A stretch of 64,000 bases of DNA from Peristeroidobacter agariperforans. Its GTDB lineage: Bacteria; Pseudomonadota; Gammaproteobacteria; Steroidobacterales; Steroidobacteraceae. A program made the translations under genes and the position numbers. Below are positions 9,007 through 17,741 of this stretch, in pieces. Within the stretch, counting starts at the first letter, position 1. Each line of letters opens with the position of its first letter. The DNA lies in contig NZ_RYFW01000004.1 in assembly GCF_004138335.1 (NCBI RefSeq), positions 186,001-250,000 on the forward strand, given 5' to 3'. The notes under the pieces were generated by a model. The model was not told the DNA's origin. It saw nothing but the letters and a program-made list of their open reading frames with translations, and made no database searches.

Positions 9007-11166
9007 ATGTTCATCGACAAACAAAAAAGTCTCGGGAGATGCACCCGGGCATCGATCGTTTCGCTGGCGCTGACCGCCAGCCTGGCAACCGCCGCCGAGC
9101 AGGACGTGCTCGAAGAGGTGGTTGTGACTGCGACACTGCGTCAGCAATCTTTGGTCGAAGCGCCGGTCAGCGTGACCGTGCTGGACGCGACCACGTTGCG
9201 CGACGGCGGTCGACAGCATTTCGAAGATGTGCTCGCGAACGTGCCCAACCTGTCCTATGCGAGCGGCACTTCACGGCCGCGTTTCTTCCAGATTCGCGGT
9301 ATTGGCGAGCGCGAGGAGTGGCAGGGCGCGCCGAATCCTTCGGTCGGGTTTCTGATCGACGATATCGATTTCAGCGGCATGGGCATGCCGGCTACGACGT
9401 TCGATGTAGAGCGCATCGAAGTGCTGCGCGGGCCGCAGGGCTTGCACTACGGCGCCAACGCGCTCGGCGGCCTGATCGTCATGCGCGGCCGCGATCCCGA
9501 AGATGAATTTGGCTTCTCCACCGAGGCTTCGGTCGGTGAGTACAACAGCCAATCGATCGGCGCGGTCGCGACCGGTCCGGTCGAGTCGCTGAATTCGGCG
9601 TGGCGCGTAGCGGTTCAGAACTATCGCACCGATGGTTTCCGCAAGGATGTCTATCTCGGCCGCGATGACACGATGGACCGCGACGAGCTGACGGCACGCG
9701 CCAAATGGCGTTGGCGTCCTAGCGAAAGCACGACGGTCGATCTGACCTGGCTGCACGCGGATCTGGATAACGGCTATGACGCGTGGTCGATCGATAACTC
9801 GCGCGTGTCGCTCGCCGATCATCCGGGCAGGGATTCGCAGAAGTCCGATGGCGCGGCGCTGCGCGTCGACACATCGGCAGGCCAACTCGGCCGTTTGACG
9901 CTGACGGCGACGCTGTCGGACAGCGAGACGGACTACAGTTTCGACTCGGACTGGGGCAACGCCGAGAGTTGGGCTCCGTACACGTACGACTATTTCGATC
10001 GTCAGCAGCGCGACCGCCGCGGCCGCAGCTTCGAAGCGCGCATTACTTCCGAAGAAGCAGCGTCGCCGCATGGGCTGACGTGGGTCGCGGGCGTTTACGG
10101 CCTGGACGTGGATGAGCAGCTGTACTACACATCGCAAGGCGTCTACATCGATCCGTTCTTCCCTGAATACTCCGGCTCCACCGACAAGACACTGCGCAGC
10201 GATTACGACGCGCAGAATCTCGCGATGTATGCGCAGGTCGAAGCGCCGTTCAGCGAGCGCTGGGGCTGGTCGTTTGGATTGCGCGGCGAGCGGCGCGATG
10301 CTGACTACACCGATCGCCGCACCGGTGAGGATCTGACCGGCATCGATGCATCTGCGAAGGACAGCATGTGGGGCGGGCAAGCGACGGTCTATTTCGATCC
10401 GCGCGATCACCTGCGTTGGTTTGCCACTCTGTCGCGTGGGTACAAAGCAGGCGGTTTCAATCTTGGTGAAGCGGCTCAGGTCCAAGCGGACTTCGAGCCT
10501 GAGAGTCTGGTTGGCCTCGACGTGGGCATGAAGGGTCAGTGGCTCGAGGGTCGCCTGTATGCGGATGTCACTGCCTTTTATATGAAGCGCACTGACATGC
10601 AGGTGGCGATCAGCACGCAGCTCGACCCAGGCGACCCGAGCAGCTATCTGCTCTACACGGACAATGCGTCCGGCGGCCGCAACATGGGCATCGAGAGCAG
10701 CGTGCGCTGGCGTGCGACGGAAACGTTGGAGTTGGGCGGCTCGCTGGGCCTGCTGCGCACCCGGTATTCGGGCTTCCGGCCCGACGGTGTCACCGACTTG
10801 AGCGATCGCGATCAGGCGTATGCGCCCGAGTATCAAGCGTCGATGAATGCGACCTGGCGTCATCCGCTGGGCTGGATGGCGCGCGTCGATGTGGCGGCGA
10901 CCGACGATTATTACTTCGACGTGCCCGACCTCGACGGCGACAAGAATAACTATCGATCCAACACCTATACGCTCGCACACCTCAAAGCCGGTTACGAAGC
11001 CGAAACCTGGGCCGTGTACGCCTGGGGTCGCAATGTGTTCGACGAGGACTACTACACGCGCGGCTTCTACTTCGGTAACGAGCCGCCCGATTTTGCAAAC
11101 ACGCGCTACACGCAGCTCGGCGAGCCGCGGCAGTTCGGTGTCACCTTCCGTTGGGAGTTCAAATAA
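9007..11166 (+). CDS. TonB-dependent outer membrane receptor, probably for thiamine
   Basis: A 719-residue protein with a signal peptide ending at about ATAAEQ (residue 29), a TonB box (EEVVVTA), a plug domain (DVLANVPN, FQIRGIG, VERIEVLRGPQG) and a long beta-barrel ending in an aromatic-rich strand (FGVTFRWEFK). GAGAGG lies eight bases before the ATG. It would take up a scarce substrate across the outer membrane using TonB energy. The TPP riboswitch immediately upstream and the three genes downstream make thiamine or a precursor the likely substrate; this is inference from context, since receptor sequences do not show their ligand. Confidence 0.88.
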   Translation: MFIDKQKSLGRCTRASIVSLALTASLATAAEQDVLEEVVVTATLRQQSLVEAPVSVTVLDATTLRDGGRQHFEDVLANVPNLSYASGTSRPRFFQIRGIGEREEWQGAPNPSVGFLIDDIDFSGMGMPATTFDVERIEVLRGPQGLHYGANALGGLIVMRGRDPEDEFGFSTEASVGEYNSQSIGAVATGPVESLNSAWRVAVQNYRTDGFRKDVYLGRDDTMDRDELTARAKWRWRPSESTTVDLTWLHADLDNGYDAWSIDNSRVSLADHPGRDSQKSDGAALRVDTSAGQLGRLTLTATLSDSETDYSFDSDWGNAESWAPYTYDYFDRQQRDRRGRSFEARITSEEAASPHGLTWVAGVYGLDVDEQLYYTSQGVYIDPFFPEYSGSTDKTLRSDYDAQNLAMYAQVEAPFSERWGWSFGLRGERRDADYTDRRTGEDLTGIDASAKDSMWGGQATVYFDPRDHLRWFATLSRGYKAGGFNLGEAAQVQADFEPESLVGLDVGMKGQWLEGRLYADVTAFYMKRTDMQVAISTQLDPGDPSSYLLYTDNASGGRNMGIESSVRWRATETLELGGSLGLLRTRYSGFRPDGVTDLSDRDQAYAPEYQASMNATWRHPLGWMARVDVAATDDYYFDVPDLDGDKNNYRSNTYTLAHLKAGYEAETWAVYAWGRNVFDEDYYTRGFYFGNEPPDFANTRYTQLGEPRQFGVTFRWEFK

Positions 11167-11417
11167 TGCGTACCGCCATCGAGATCAGTCTGTATCCGCT
11201 CGACGCTGACTACATTCCGCCGATCAAGGATTTCATCGACCGCTTGAATCAGTATCCCGAGCTGCAGGTCACGACCAACGCCATGAGCACGCAGATCGCC
11301 GGTGAGCACGCGCGCTTGTTCGAGATTCTCGGCAAGGAGACTGCAACCAGCTTCGCTGAGCACGGTCGCAAAGTGTTCGTGATGAAGGTGCTCGGCGGCA
11401 CCGTTCCGGACGCCTGA
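11166..11417 (+). CDS. thiamine-binding protein, YkoF/MTH1187 family (small)
   Basis: An 83-residue protein whose ATG overlaps the stop of the receptor gene (TAATG), so translation is probably coupled. IEISLYPLD at the start, YPELQVTTNAMSTQIAGE in the middle and VFVMKVLGG at the end fit the Thiamine_BP (PF01910) ferredoxin-like fold, which binds thiamine or hydroxymethylpyrimidine. It has no signal peptide, so it would act in the cytoplasm, perhaps as a thiamine carrier or sensor beside the permease. Confidence 0.78.
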   Translation: MRTAIEISLYPLDADYIPPIKDFIDRLNQYPELQVTTNAMSTQIAGEHARLFEILGKETATSFAEHGRKVFVMKVLGGTVPDA

Positions 11418-11434
11418 GCCGCACGAGAGCGTCC

Positions 11435-12091
11435 ATGGAAGAAGCCATCCTCGAGACATCGCTTGCTCCCGCGCCGATGACGCAGATCATCGTCGAGCAA
11501 TTCCTGGCGACTTCGCCGTGGGAAGCCGCGGCGGCGCTGATCGGCCTGGCGTACCTGCTGCTCGCAGTTCGCCGCAACCTGCTGTGCTGGCTGTGCGCAT
11601 TCGTGAGCACCGCCATCTATCTGGTGCTGTTCGCGAAGGCGTCGCTGTACATGCAGTCGCTCTTGCAGGTGTTTTACCTGGTGATGGCGGTGTATGGCTT
11701 CATCGACTGGAAGCGTGGCCGGACCGAGTCGGGCGACGTGCGAATCGAGTCGTGGACTGTGAACCAACATGTGATGGTGGGCGCGCTTGTCATAATCGCG
11801 ACCGCGCTGAACGGTTGGGCACTGTCGCGATGGACCGACTCGCCCGCGCCTTATCTCGATTCTTTCGTCACTTGGGGCAGCATCGTTACCACTTGGATGG
11901 TCGCGCGACGCATAATCGAGAACTGGTTGTACTGGATCGTGGTCGACGGCGTCGCTGCCTGGCTGTACTTCAGCCAGGGCCTGCTGGCCACCACGGTATT
12001 GTTCATCATCTATCTCGGGATCGTGGTGCGTGGATATTTTGTTTGGCGACGGGAACAGGCGTTTCAGAGTACCGCTGCGCCATCGACGTGA
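11435..12091 (+). CDS. pnuT: PnuC-family permease, probable thiamine transporter PnuT
   Basis: A 218-residue inner-membrane protein with about seven hydrophobic helices. It has the PnuC-family features: the region YMQSLLQVFYLVMAVYGFIDW and, near the end, ENWLYWIVVDGVAAWLY. PnuC-type carriers move an unphosphorylated vitamin by facilitated diffusion, and a kinase traps it inside. Here the gene follows a TPP riboswitch and thiamine-binding genes and precedes a kinase gene, which is the reported setting of PnuT rather than nicotinamide-riboside PnuC. A start at 11477 (MTQIIVEQ) is possible. Confidence 0.8.
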   Translation: MEEAILETSLAPAPMTQIIVEQFLATSPWEAAAALIGLAYLLLAVRRNLLCWLCAFVSTAIYLVLFAKASLYMQSLLQVFYLVMAVYGFIDWKRGRTESGDVRIESWTVNQHVMVGALVIIATALNGWALSRWTDSPAPYLDSFVTWGSIVTTWMVARRIIENWLYWIVVDGVAAWLYFSQGLLATTVLFIIYLGIVVRGYFVWRREQAFQSTAAPST

Positions 12092-12097
12092 GCTGAC

Positions 12098-12910
12098 ATG
12101 ACGTCCGCTGGCACCGCCGCCGGCGCACTCGATATCGCCGCGCGGGTGCTCAGCATCCCCGTCGAGGCGATTCTGTCCTGCGAGCCCATCAAGCACGGGC
12201 TCACCAATGACAGCTGGCTGGTGCGCACCCGGCAGGATGATGTCGTCGTGCGCATCAGTAATGCCGCCGAGCAGGCTTTACAAATCGATCGGCAGAGCGA
12301 AGCGGCCGTACTCACGGTGGTGAGCGAGGCGGGCATCGGGCCGGAAGTCCTCCTGTGCGATCCCGCGCAGCGAGTGCTGGTGACGCGCTATCTCGGCGAT
12401 ACCTGGACCGAGGCCGATGCCGTACAGGAAAACAACATCCAGCGGCTCGGCCAAATGTTTCGTCGCCTGCATCGCTTGTCGCCGCCGCTCGGCGTCCGTC
12501 GCGTGGAGCTGAACGACACGCTCGAAGGCTACTTCCGCACGCTTCAGGAACGCGGCATCCAACCGGCGCTGACGACCAAGTCACTGCGCGACCGGGCGCT
12601 GCAAGTCGCATTGAAGTTGCGCGAGAACTCCGCCGCCACGCTGTGTCACAACGACGTGCACCACCTGAACGTCACCGACGACGGGCAGCTAAGGTTGATC
12701 GATTGGGAATATGCGGGAGTCGGGCAGCGGCTGTTCGATCTCGCGTCAGTGTGCGTTTATCACAACTACGACAAACTGCAGCGCGAGCAGTTGCTGAGCG
12801 CGTACACCTCACTCACCGAATTGACGACCTGGCACCGCCTGGAGCTGGCGTGCTGGCTGTTCGACTACGTGCGCGATCTCTGGATGGCGGTGCGCGAAAG
12901 CGGCGGCTGA
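12098..12910 (+). CDS. APH/choline-kinase fold phosphotransferase, probable thiamine kinase
   Basis: A 270-residue kinase of the aminoglycoside/choline phosphotransferase fold. The catalytic loop is HNDVHHLN (His184, Asp186, Asn191) and the metal-binding Asp is in IDWEYAG (Asp202). This family includes ThiK, which phosphorylates thiamine. It starts six bases after the permease stop and is the last gene of the riboswitch-led operon, so it probably traps imported thiamine as thiamine phosphate. Lineage-specific identity with ThiK is not proven. It ends one base before the convergent HDOD gene. Confidence 0.75.
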   Translation: MTSAGTAAGALDIAARVLSIPVEAILSCEPIKHGLTNDSWLVRTRQDDVVVRISNAAEQALQIDRQSEAAVLTVVSEAGIGPEVLLCDPAQRVLVTRYLGDTWTEADAVQENNIQRLGQMFRRLHRLSPPLGVRRVELNDTLEGYFRTLQERGIQPALTTKSLRDRALQVALKLRENSAATLCHNDVHHLNVTDDGQLRLIDWEYAGVGQRLFDLASVCVYHNYDKLQREQLLSAYTSLTELTTWHRLELACWLFDYVRDLWMAVRESGG

Positions 12911-12911
12911 T

Positions 12912-14498
12912 TCAACCGCGCCCGGGCGCGCAATGCTTGAACGCCAGCGTCACCTGGCCTCGCAACGTTCGTAACAGTCCCAGTTGTTCGGCATCGATCT
13001 TGATGCCGTTGGGCTTGTCCGAGTCCGCGTACAACAAGCCGATCGCTTGTTCCTTCAGCATCACCGGCAGCAGGATGAAACTCCTGGCGCGCAGCGCCTT
13101 GCGGTGCCAATCCGGAATGCGCTGGGCGATGTTCTCCGCCTGCGCATTCTCGATGACGATGTCGGCGCCTTTCTCGATCGACACGTGAAACGCGTCGGGT
13201 GCGAACGCCAAGGGGAACGAGCACTGAGGAATGACGCGCTCGATGTCCGCACCGAAGCCGAAGCGGGCACGCATCGTATTCATGCGCGCGTCACGAATGA
13301 AAATCATGGTGCGCGTGAAGCCCATGCCGCGATACATGGTTTCCAGCACCATGTGCAGCAGGTCGTTCAACGAGCAGTCGGAAGCGAGCGCTTCGGTCAC
13401 ATCGCGAATGCCAGCGGAGAGCGCCTGCTGTGGCGTCTCGGCCGCCGCCACTTCCTTTTCTTCTTGCGCGTCGATTGCGTCGACGTGCTGCGTCAGCGGG
13501 TCAGGCGCCTTTGAGGTCTCGGTATTCGGTGTCTCGTCATTGTCCGGAGTGCTGCCGCTCCAGGCGCGGATCGCTTGCCACGTGGCGTTTTTCTCCGCAG
13601 GCACTTCGAGTGCCGTAGTACGTTCCGCCATGTCCTTGAGGCTTTGATCGATGATCGCAGTCAGTTCTCTGGCGTCGAGCTTGATCGCGGCACTGTAACG
13701 TCTGCTCAGTGCGAACAATGCTGCGGATTTGGCGGATGCGGGCGTGCGCAGTGCGGCGTTGTACAGATCGTTGGCGTAGTTGGCGGCGATCTTCAAACGA
13801 TCGATATCGTTCGTCGGCGCCGAAATATCCCGAGACGAGAGCGTTTCCATGCCTTCGACCAATCGGCCGGGGAAGTTCCACTCGCGGGCGACGCTCACGC
13901 CCAGCTCGCGATAGGAGACGCCGAGCACGCGCTCGGCCGCAGCTTCTTCAGGCAGTTCCTTTTCGACCAGCGCGCGGATTTGCTGATTTTCGTCAAAAAG
14001 AAAGAAGGTCACCAGCAGCCGTCCCAAACTCTGGAACATGGCGCAGATCACCGCTTCCTCGCTATTCGGTATGCCGAGGCGCTGACCCAGCTGCTTCGAG
14101 ACGACACCTGCGAAGAACGCGCCGATGAGCTCGTTCTGCAGCGACTTCTCTTGCGGGCGCCCCTTGGCGAACTCCAGCATGGTCAACGCCATCGCCGTGT
14201 TTCGCACTTCGTCGCAGCCCAGGATCATCACGGCTTTGGAGACGGTGCGGATGCGGCCGTGATACTGGCCATAGAGAGCGGAGTTGACCACCTGCAGCAG
14301 CTTGGTGGTGAGCGACGCGTCGCGCAGAATAACCTGTGTTAATTGCCGGGCGCTGTGCAGCTCGTTCGCGACGACGCTGTTGATGTCGACAATGGTGGTC
14401 GAAAGCGTCGGAAAGCCCGAGCTGCTGCGCAATCGGCGCAGGATCGCGTCCAGTCCAGGCGGTCGATGATCGTCGGTGCGCGTCGGCGTGCTCTTCAT
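12912..14498 (-). CDS. HDOD-GAF signalling protein
   Basis: A 528-residue soluble protein. Residues about 20-220 form an HDOD domain (FPTLSTTIVDIN, VILRDASLTTKLLQVVNSALYGQ, VMILGCDEVRNTA). A linker of about 100 acidic and Ser/Thr-rich residues follows, with a GAF-like sensor domain from about 370 to the end (LASDCSLNDLLHMVLETMYR, RTMIFIRDA). HDOD plus GAF suggests a ligand-gated scaffold in regulatory signalling. No enzyme domain is present. It is the larger of two HDOD proteins in the window and is transcribed towards the thiamine operon with a one-base gap. Confidence 0.78.
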   Translation of the reverse strand: MKSTPTRTDDHRPPGLDAILRRLRSSSGFPTLSTTIVDINSVVANELHSARQLTQVILRDASLTTKLLQVVNSALYGQYHGRIRTVSKAVMILGCDEVRNTAMALTMLEFAKGRPQEKSLQNELIGAFFAGVVSKQLGQRLGIPNSEEAVICAMFQSLGRLLVTFFLFDENQQIRALVEKELPEEAAAERVLGVSYRELGVSVAREWNFPGRLVEGMETLSSRDISAPTNDIDRLKIAANYANDLYNAALRTPASAKSAALFALSRRYSAAIKLDARELTAIIDQSLKDMAERTTALEVPAEKNATWQAIRAWSGSTPDNDETPNTETSKAPDPLTQHVDAIDAQEEKEVAAAETPQQALSAGIRDVTEALASDCSLNDLLHMVLETMYRGMGFTRTMIFIRDARMNTMRARFGFGADIERVIPQCSFPLAFAPDAFHVSIEKGADIVIENAQAENIAQRIPDWHRKALRARSFILLPVMLKEQAIGLLYADSDKPNGIKIDAEQLGLLRTLRGQVTLAFKHCAPGRG

Positions 14499-14652
14499 GA
14501 GTCTCTAATGTCATCGCGACCGGTGAGCATGCTCGGCCCGCGCGCCTATTGATTCCGCTGATTGCTGGTGTACATCCGTGCATCGACCCCCTGAGGCTTT
14601 CCTTGAGTGGGGAAGTATACGTGCGGCTTGCGTACGAGTGAGACGTCCGTCG

Positions 14653-14680
14653 CACGCGCCGCCCTTCAGAGCGGCGCGTG
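14653..14680. repeat. GC-rich inverted repeat between HDOD-GAF and DUF3025 genes
   Basis: CACGCGCCGC and its exact complement form a 10-bp stem around an eight-base loop (CCTTCAGA). It lies in the divergent gap of 279 bases. No T-run follows on either strand, so it is not a simple terminator; a leader hairpin or an operator are possible. Confidence 0.45.
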
Positions 14681-14777
14681 TCGGCCGATTACCTTCTGCA
14701 CGCGTAAATCGTCCGCCGTCGCCTCGGGTTCAGCTCATACAATAGGGCGCTCGCGACCGACACTTATCCATCCAGTT

Positions 14778-15509
14778 ATGACGTCTGCACTGGCCTCGCT
14801 GGCCGCGGCTTTGAACACACCCGCTCCGTGGCTGTTGCCATATGCCCCTATCGCACGAAGTGTGCTCGCGGCAGCGACGTCAGATTCGGTGGCCGACGCG
14901 TTGAATGCAGCGGGCGAGGGCGGTGTGCGCTTCGTCGAGCAGGCGGCGTTGCCTGACGGCGAGCCCTATGAATCTTTCATCGCTCGCACTGCCTGTGTTC
15001 CCACCCGGGACAACTTGCACGATCTGTTCAACGGGCTGATGTGGCTCAGCTACCCCAAGACCAAGCGGCGCTTGAACGCAATCCACGCCGAGGCGATTAC
15101 CGCGCGAGGCGGTGCTGCTGGCGCTCGTGGTCCGTTACGCGATGCTCTGACACTGTTCGATGAGAACGCCGCAATATTGCAAGCGCCGCCCGCGCTGGTC
15201 GAGGCATTGCGCTCTCGTCACTGGAAGGCGCTCTTCATCGATCTTCGCGCTGAGTGGCGATCGGCGCGCCTGGCGCTGTTCGGTCATGCGCTGTTCGAAA
15301 AGCTGATGCAGCCACGCAAGCCGATAACGGCCCACGTGTGGCCGGTCGAAGACGTGACCGACGATGCGATCGCCTCGAGCCTTGCGCCCGCGCGCCTGGC
15401 TGCCAAGGACTTCCTGCCTATGCCGGTACTCGGCGTGCCCGGCTGGTGGCCCGACAATGAAAACCTTGCCTTCTATGACGATGCCGATGTTTTCCGAGTC
15501 TCGCGTTGA
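14778..15509 (+). CDS. DUF3025 family protein
   Basis: A 243-residue protein starting MTSALASLAAAL. The segment TRDNLHDLFNGLMWLSYPKTKRRLN around residue 80 is the strongest feature of the DUF3025 family, with FLPMPVLGVPGWW at the C-terminal side. The family is widespread in beta- and gammaproteobacteria and has no known function. There is no signal peptide or membrane segment. The ATG at 14778 is chosen because residues upstream of it in the open frame do not look conserved. A 2OG oxygenase gene follows 33 bases downstream. Confidence 0.75.
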   Translation: MTSALASLAAALNTPAPWLLPYAPIARSVLAAATSDSVADALNAAGEGGVRFVEQAALPDGEPYESFIARTACVPTRDNLHDLFNGLMWLSYPKTKRRLNAIHAEAITARGGAAGARGPLRDALTLFDENAAILQAPPALVEALRSRHWKALFIDLRAEWRSARLALFGHALFEKLMQPRKPITAHVWPVEDVTDDAIASSLAPARLAAKDFLPMPVLGVPGWWPDNENLAFYDDADVFRVSR

Positions 15510-15542
15510 TGTGAGCGGCGTATCTCGCTAGCCTTTTGAGGT

Positions 15543-16265
15543 ATGAACTTGCGTGACGGTGTATTGGTGCGGCGAAACGCCCTGGGATCGGCGGATCTCG
15601 CGGAGCTCACCCGCTTTCTGCGTCGTGCCGGCATGTCGGATTCGCCGGTCTCGAACTTCGAGGACGAGGCTCACGCCGGCGAAGTGGAGTGGGTGATCAA
15701 CAAACAGATCCGCGACACGCAGCAGGTGAAGCTCACGAAGACCATCGAAAAGAAGCTCGCTGCCATCGACGACGCCTGTATCGCGTCGATCATCAATCCG
15801 TTCTACAAAGTCGAAGTGCGCGACTGCGAGCCGTCACAGATTCTGCACTACGGTGTCGGTGGGCATTACATTCCACACGTCGACGCCGAAACGCTCTACA
15901 AAGACGACAACGGCCTCGAGCTGTGGGAAAAGACGCTGGACCGCGATCTGTCCGTCGTCTACTTCATCAACGACGACTACTCCGGCGGCGAACTGTTCTT
16001 CCCCGCCCTCGATCTGGTCATCGAGCCCGAAGCCGGCACGCTGGTCTGCTTCCCTTCCGATCACAATTACATCCACGGCGTCCGCCCCGTCACCGCCGGC
16101 CATCGTTACACCATCGTCACCTGGATGCGCGTCTCGGGCATGCCCGCGCCGGATGAGATCAACCAGATGTGGATGGACGAGTACCACCGCCACTTTCCCC
16201 AGCAGATCGCACAACCGCCGCGATTGGGGAAAGGCCGGGGCGTGGCGACCGGGATCACCCGATGA
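15543..16265 (+). CDS. 2-oxoglutarate/Fe(II) dioxygenase, prolyl 4-hydroxylase family
   Basis: A 240-residue enzyme with the full double-stranded beta-helix metal site: HVD (His112, Asp114), His178 in NYIHGV, and the 2-oxoglutarate-binding Arg188 in GHRYTIV. LHYGVGGHYIPH and DYSGGELFFP are typical of the prolyl 4-hydroxylase alpha-subunit family. It would couple oxygen and 2-oxoglutarate to hydroxylation of a protein or free amino acid; the substrate is unknown. GAGGT immediately before the ATG is a workable ribosome-binding site. Confidence 0.85.
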   Translation: MNLRDGVLVRRNALGSADLAELTRFLRRAGMSDSPVSNFEDEAHAGEVEWVINKQIRDTQQVKLTKTIEKKLAAIDDACIASIINPFYKVEVRDCEPSQILHYGVGGHYIPHVDAETLYKDDNGLELWEKTLDRDLSVVYFINDDYSGGELFFPALDLVIEPEAGTLVCFPSDHNYIHGVRPVTAGHRYTIVTWMRVSGMPAPDEINQMWMDEYHRHFPQQIAQPPRLGKGRGVATGITR

Positions 16266-16267
16266 AG

Positions 16268-16771
16268 TCACGAAGCTGCGGTCGGAAGCTCGGCCAGGAG
16301 CCTGGCCATGAAGATCTCGTCCGTATAGTGAGCGTCGCTGGAACGTTTGTAGGCAGCACGCATGAGGCCCTCCTGCTGGAATCCGAGCTTGCTGTAGAAA
16401 GCAAACGCCCGCGGATTGTCGACTTCCAGCATGAGTTCCACACGAAGAACGCCTTGCGCTTTGAGCAGTGTAAAAATTTGCTCCAGTAGTTGCCGGGCGA
16501 TTCCCGTTCCGCGCCAGCGAGGCGCGACTGCCAAGGTTCCCAGCGTGGCTACGTGCGAAGCGCGCCCGGGTTGGCGCGTCGTTCTACAGAACGCAGCGAT
16601 GATTCCTTCCTGTTCCAGAACGTAGAACGAGCGGCAATCGAGCAGCTCCTGAAACACCGCATGAAACTCTGCCTCGGACATGGGGTCATAGCCAAGGTAC
16701 GGGATGACATCGGGATGCATGTAGATGGAGTACACGGTGTCCTGATCATCCGGCGATGCCAGTCGGAGCAT
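16268..16771 (-). CDS. GNAT family N-acetyltransferase
   Basis: A 167-residue protein starting MLRLASPDD, with GAGGTG nine bases before the ATG. The acetyl-CoA loop is VAPRWRGTGIARQLLEQ, with LEVDNPRAFAFYSKLGF at the C-terminal beta-strand, both classical GNAT motifs. It resembles RimI/ArgA-like small-molecule or N-terminal acetyltransferases, and the substrate cannot be read. It converges on the 2OG oxygenase gene with a two-base gap, and diverges from the secreted glycosidase-like gene. Confidence 0.85.
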   Translation of the reverse strand: MLRLASPDDQDTVYSIYMHPDVIPYLGYDPMSEAEFHAVFQELLDCRSFYVLEQEGIIAAFCRTTRQPGRASHVATLGTLAVAPRWRGTGIARQLLEQIFTLLKAQGVLRVELMLEVDNPRAFAFYSKLGFQQEGLMRAAYKRSSDAHYTDEIFMARLLAELPTAAS

Positions 16772-16835
16772 GATTGCACCTCGCTCGTCCAGGGCGATTC
16801 CAGCCGCCTGGCATTTTGGCACAGTGAGACAGCTC

Positions 16836-17741
16836 ATGCGGCTCATCGATTGGATCCCGGGGTTGGCGGCACTTGCGCTGATGCAAGTGCATCCCTGCGA
16901 GGCCGCGAACCCGCTCGGTATCGCTTTCAAGGACACGACGAACGTGTCGCTGTACGCGCAGCCGTCCGGAATGATCATCGCGGGGCGTTGCAATCGGAAG
17001 GATCCTGCGTTCCAGCAGGCCCGAGATCGCGGGGCTGAAGTTCTCCTCTATATCAGCGCTACAGCTCGTCCGGACCATCGCGTTTGCGCGCTCGATAACG
17101 AGTTGTATATGAATGACCCGACGCGCGTGCCGTTGTGGCCCTATCCGCACGAAGGCGAACGAGTCAGTTATCCCAAGACTCATATGACCGATATGCGGCC
17201 GGGCTCCCCCTGGATCCTTCACGTCGTCGACTATGTGGAACAGCTGATGCGCGATAGCAAGGTCGATGGAGTGTTTCTGGATTCCCTGGGCGCACGGCCG
17301 TGGAACAAACTCGCCGACTGGGAAGGTTGGCCGCAGCAACAGAAGGATGCATGGACCGATGGCGCGATCGATCTGGTGCGACGGCTCGATGAGAAACGGC
17401 GCGCGATCAAGCCCGATTTCATCATCGTTTCAAACGGCGCTTGGGATCGCGGCGATGCGCGCGGCCTGAGTGGCGAGCGCTATGTGGATGGCATCATGCT
17501 CGAACATCCCAAGCTGGGTTCGAAGTGGCACGAGAAACAAGCGGGCAAGTCCTTCGGCGATCTGGGGCATCGACGCGTGCTGGTCGTTGCCTCCGGTCCC
17601 GACGATGCAAGGGCATGGGCCAAGGTCAAAGGCGTGACCCATGTCTGTTCCCAATTCGGTCCAGGAGAATACGAACATCCGACCGAGCCGCCCGTGTCAT
17701 TCGAGCCGCTGCACGATCGGAAGACGGCCTCGTCTAAGTGA
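16836..17741 (+). CDS. secreted TIM-barrel glycoside hydrolase-like protein (GH114-like)
   Basis: A 301-residue protein with a signal peptide (MRLIDWIPGLAALALM to about HPCEA). The body reads as a (beta/alpha)8 fold: AEVLLYISATARPDH, a long GVFLDSLG strand with an acidic residue at its end, PDFIIVSNGAWDRGD and VDGIMLEHP. This pattern is similar to endo-alpha-1,4-polygalactosaminidase (GH114) and 'putative glycoside hydrolase' families. Substrate and catalytic residues are not certain; Asp in FLDSLG and Glu in MLEHP are candidates. Its last eight bases overlap the end of the convergent cyclase-family gene. Confidence 0.55.
   Translation: MRLIDWIPGLAALALMQVHPCEAANPLGIAFKDTTNVSLYAQPSGMIIAGRCNRKDPAFQQARDRGAEVLLYISATARPDHRVCALDNELYMNDPTRVPLWPYPHEGERVSYPKTHMTDMRPGSPWILHVVDYVEQLMRDSKVDGVFLDSLGARPWNKLADWEGWPQQQKDAWTDGAIDLVRRLDEKRRAIKPDFIIVSNGAWDRGDARGLSGERYVDGIMLEHPKLGSKWHEKQAGKSFGDLGHRRVLVVASGPDDARAWAKVKGVTHVCSQFGPGEYEHPTEPPVSFEPLHDRKTASSK

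Noticed and set aside
9271-10980. A 569-codon open frame on the minus strand across the TonB receptor
   Set aside because: Shadow of the receptor gene; no family features, and the plus-strand protein shows a full signal peptide, TonB box, plug and barrel.
17734-17741. Eight-base overlap between the glycosidase-like and cyclase genes as regulation
   Set aside because: Short convergent overlaps recur in this dense genome (also 21077-21080), so this alone is not evidence for control.
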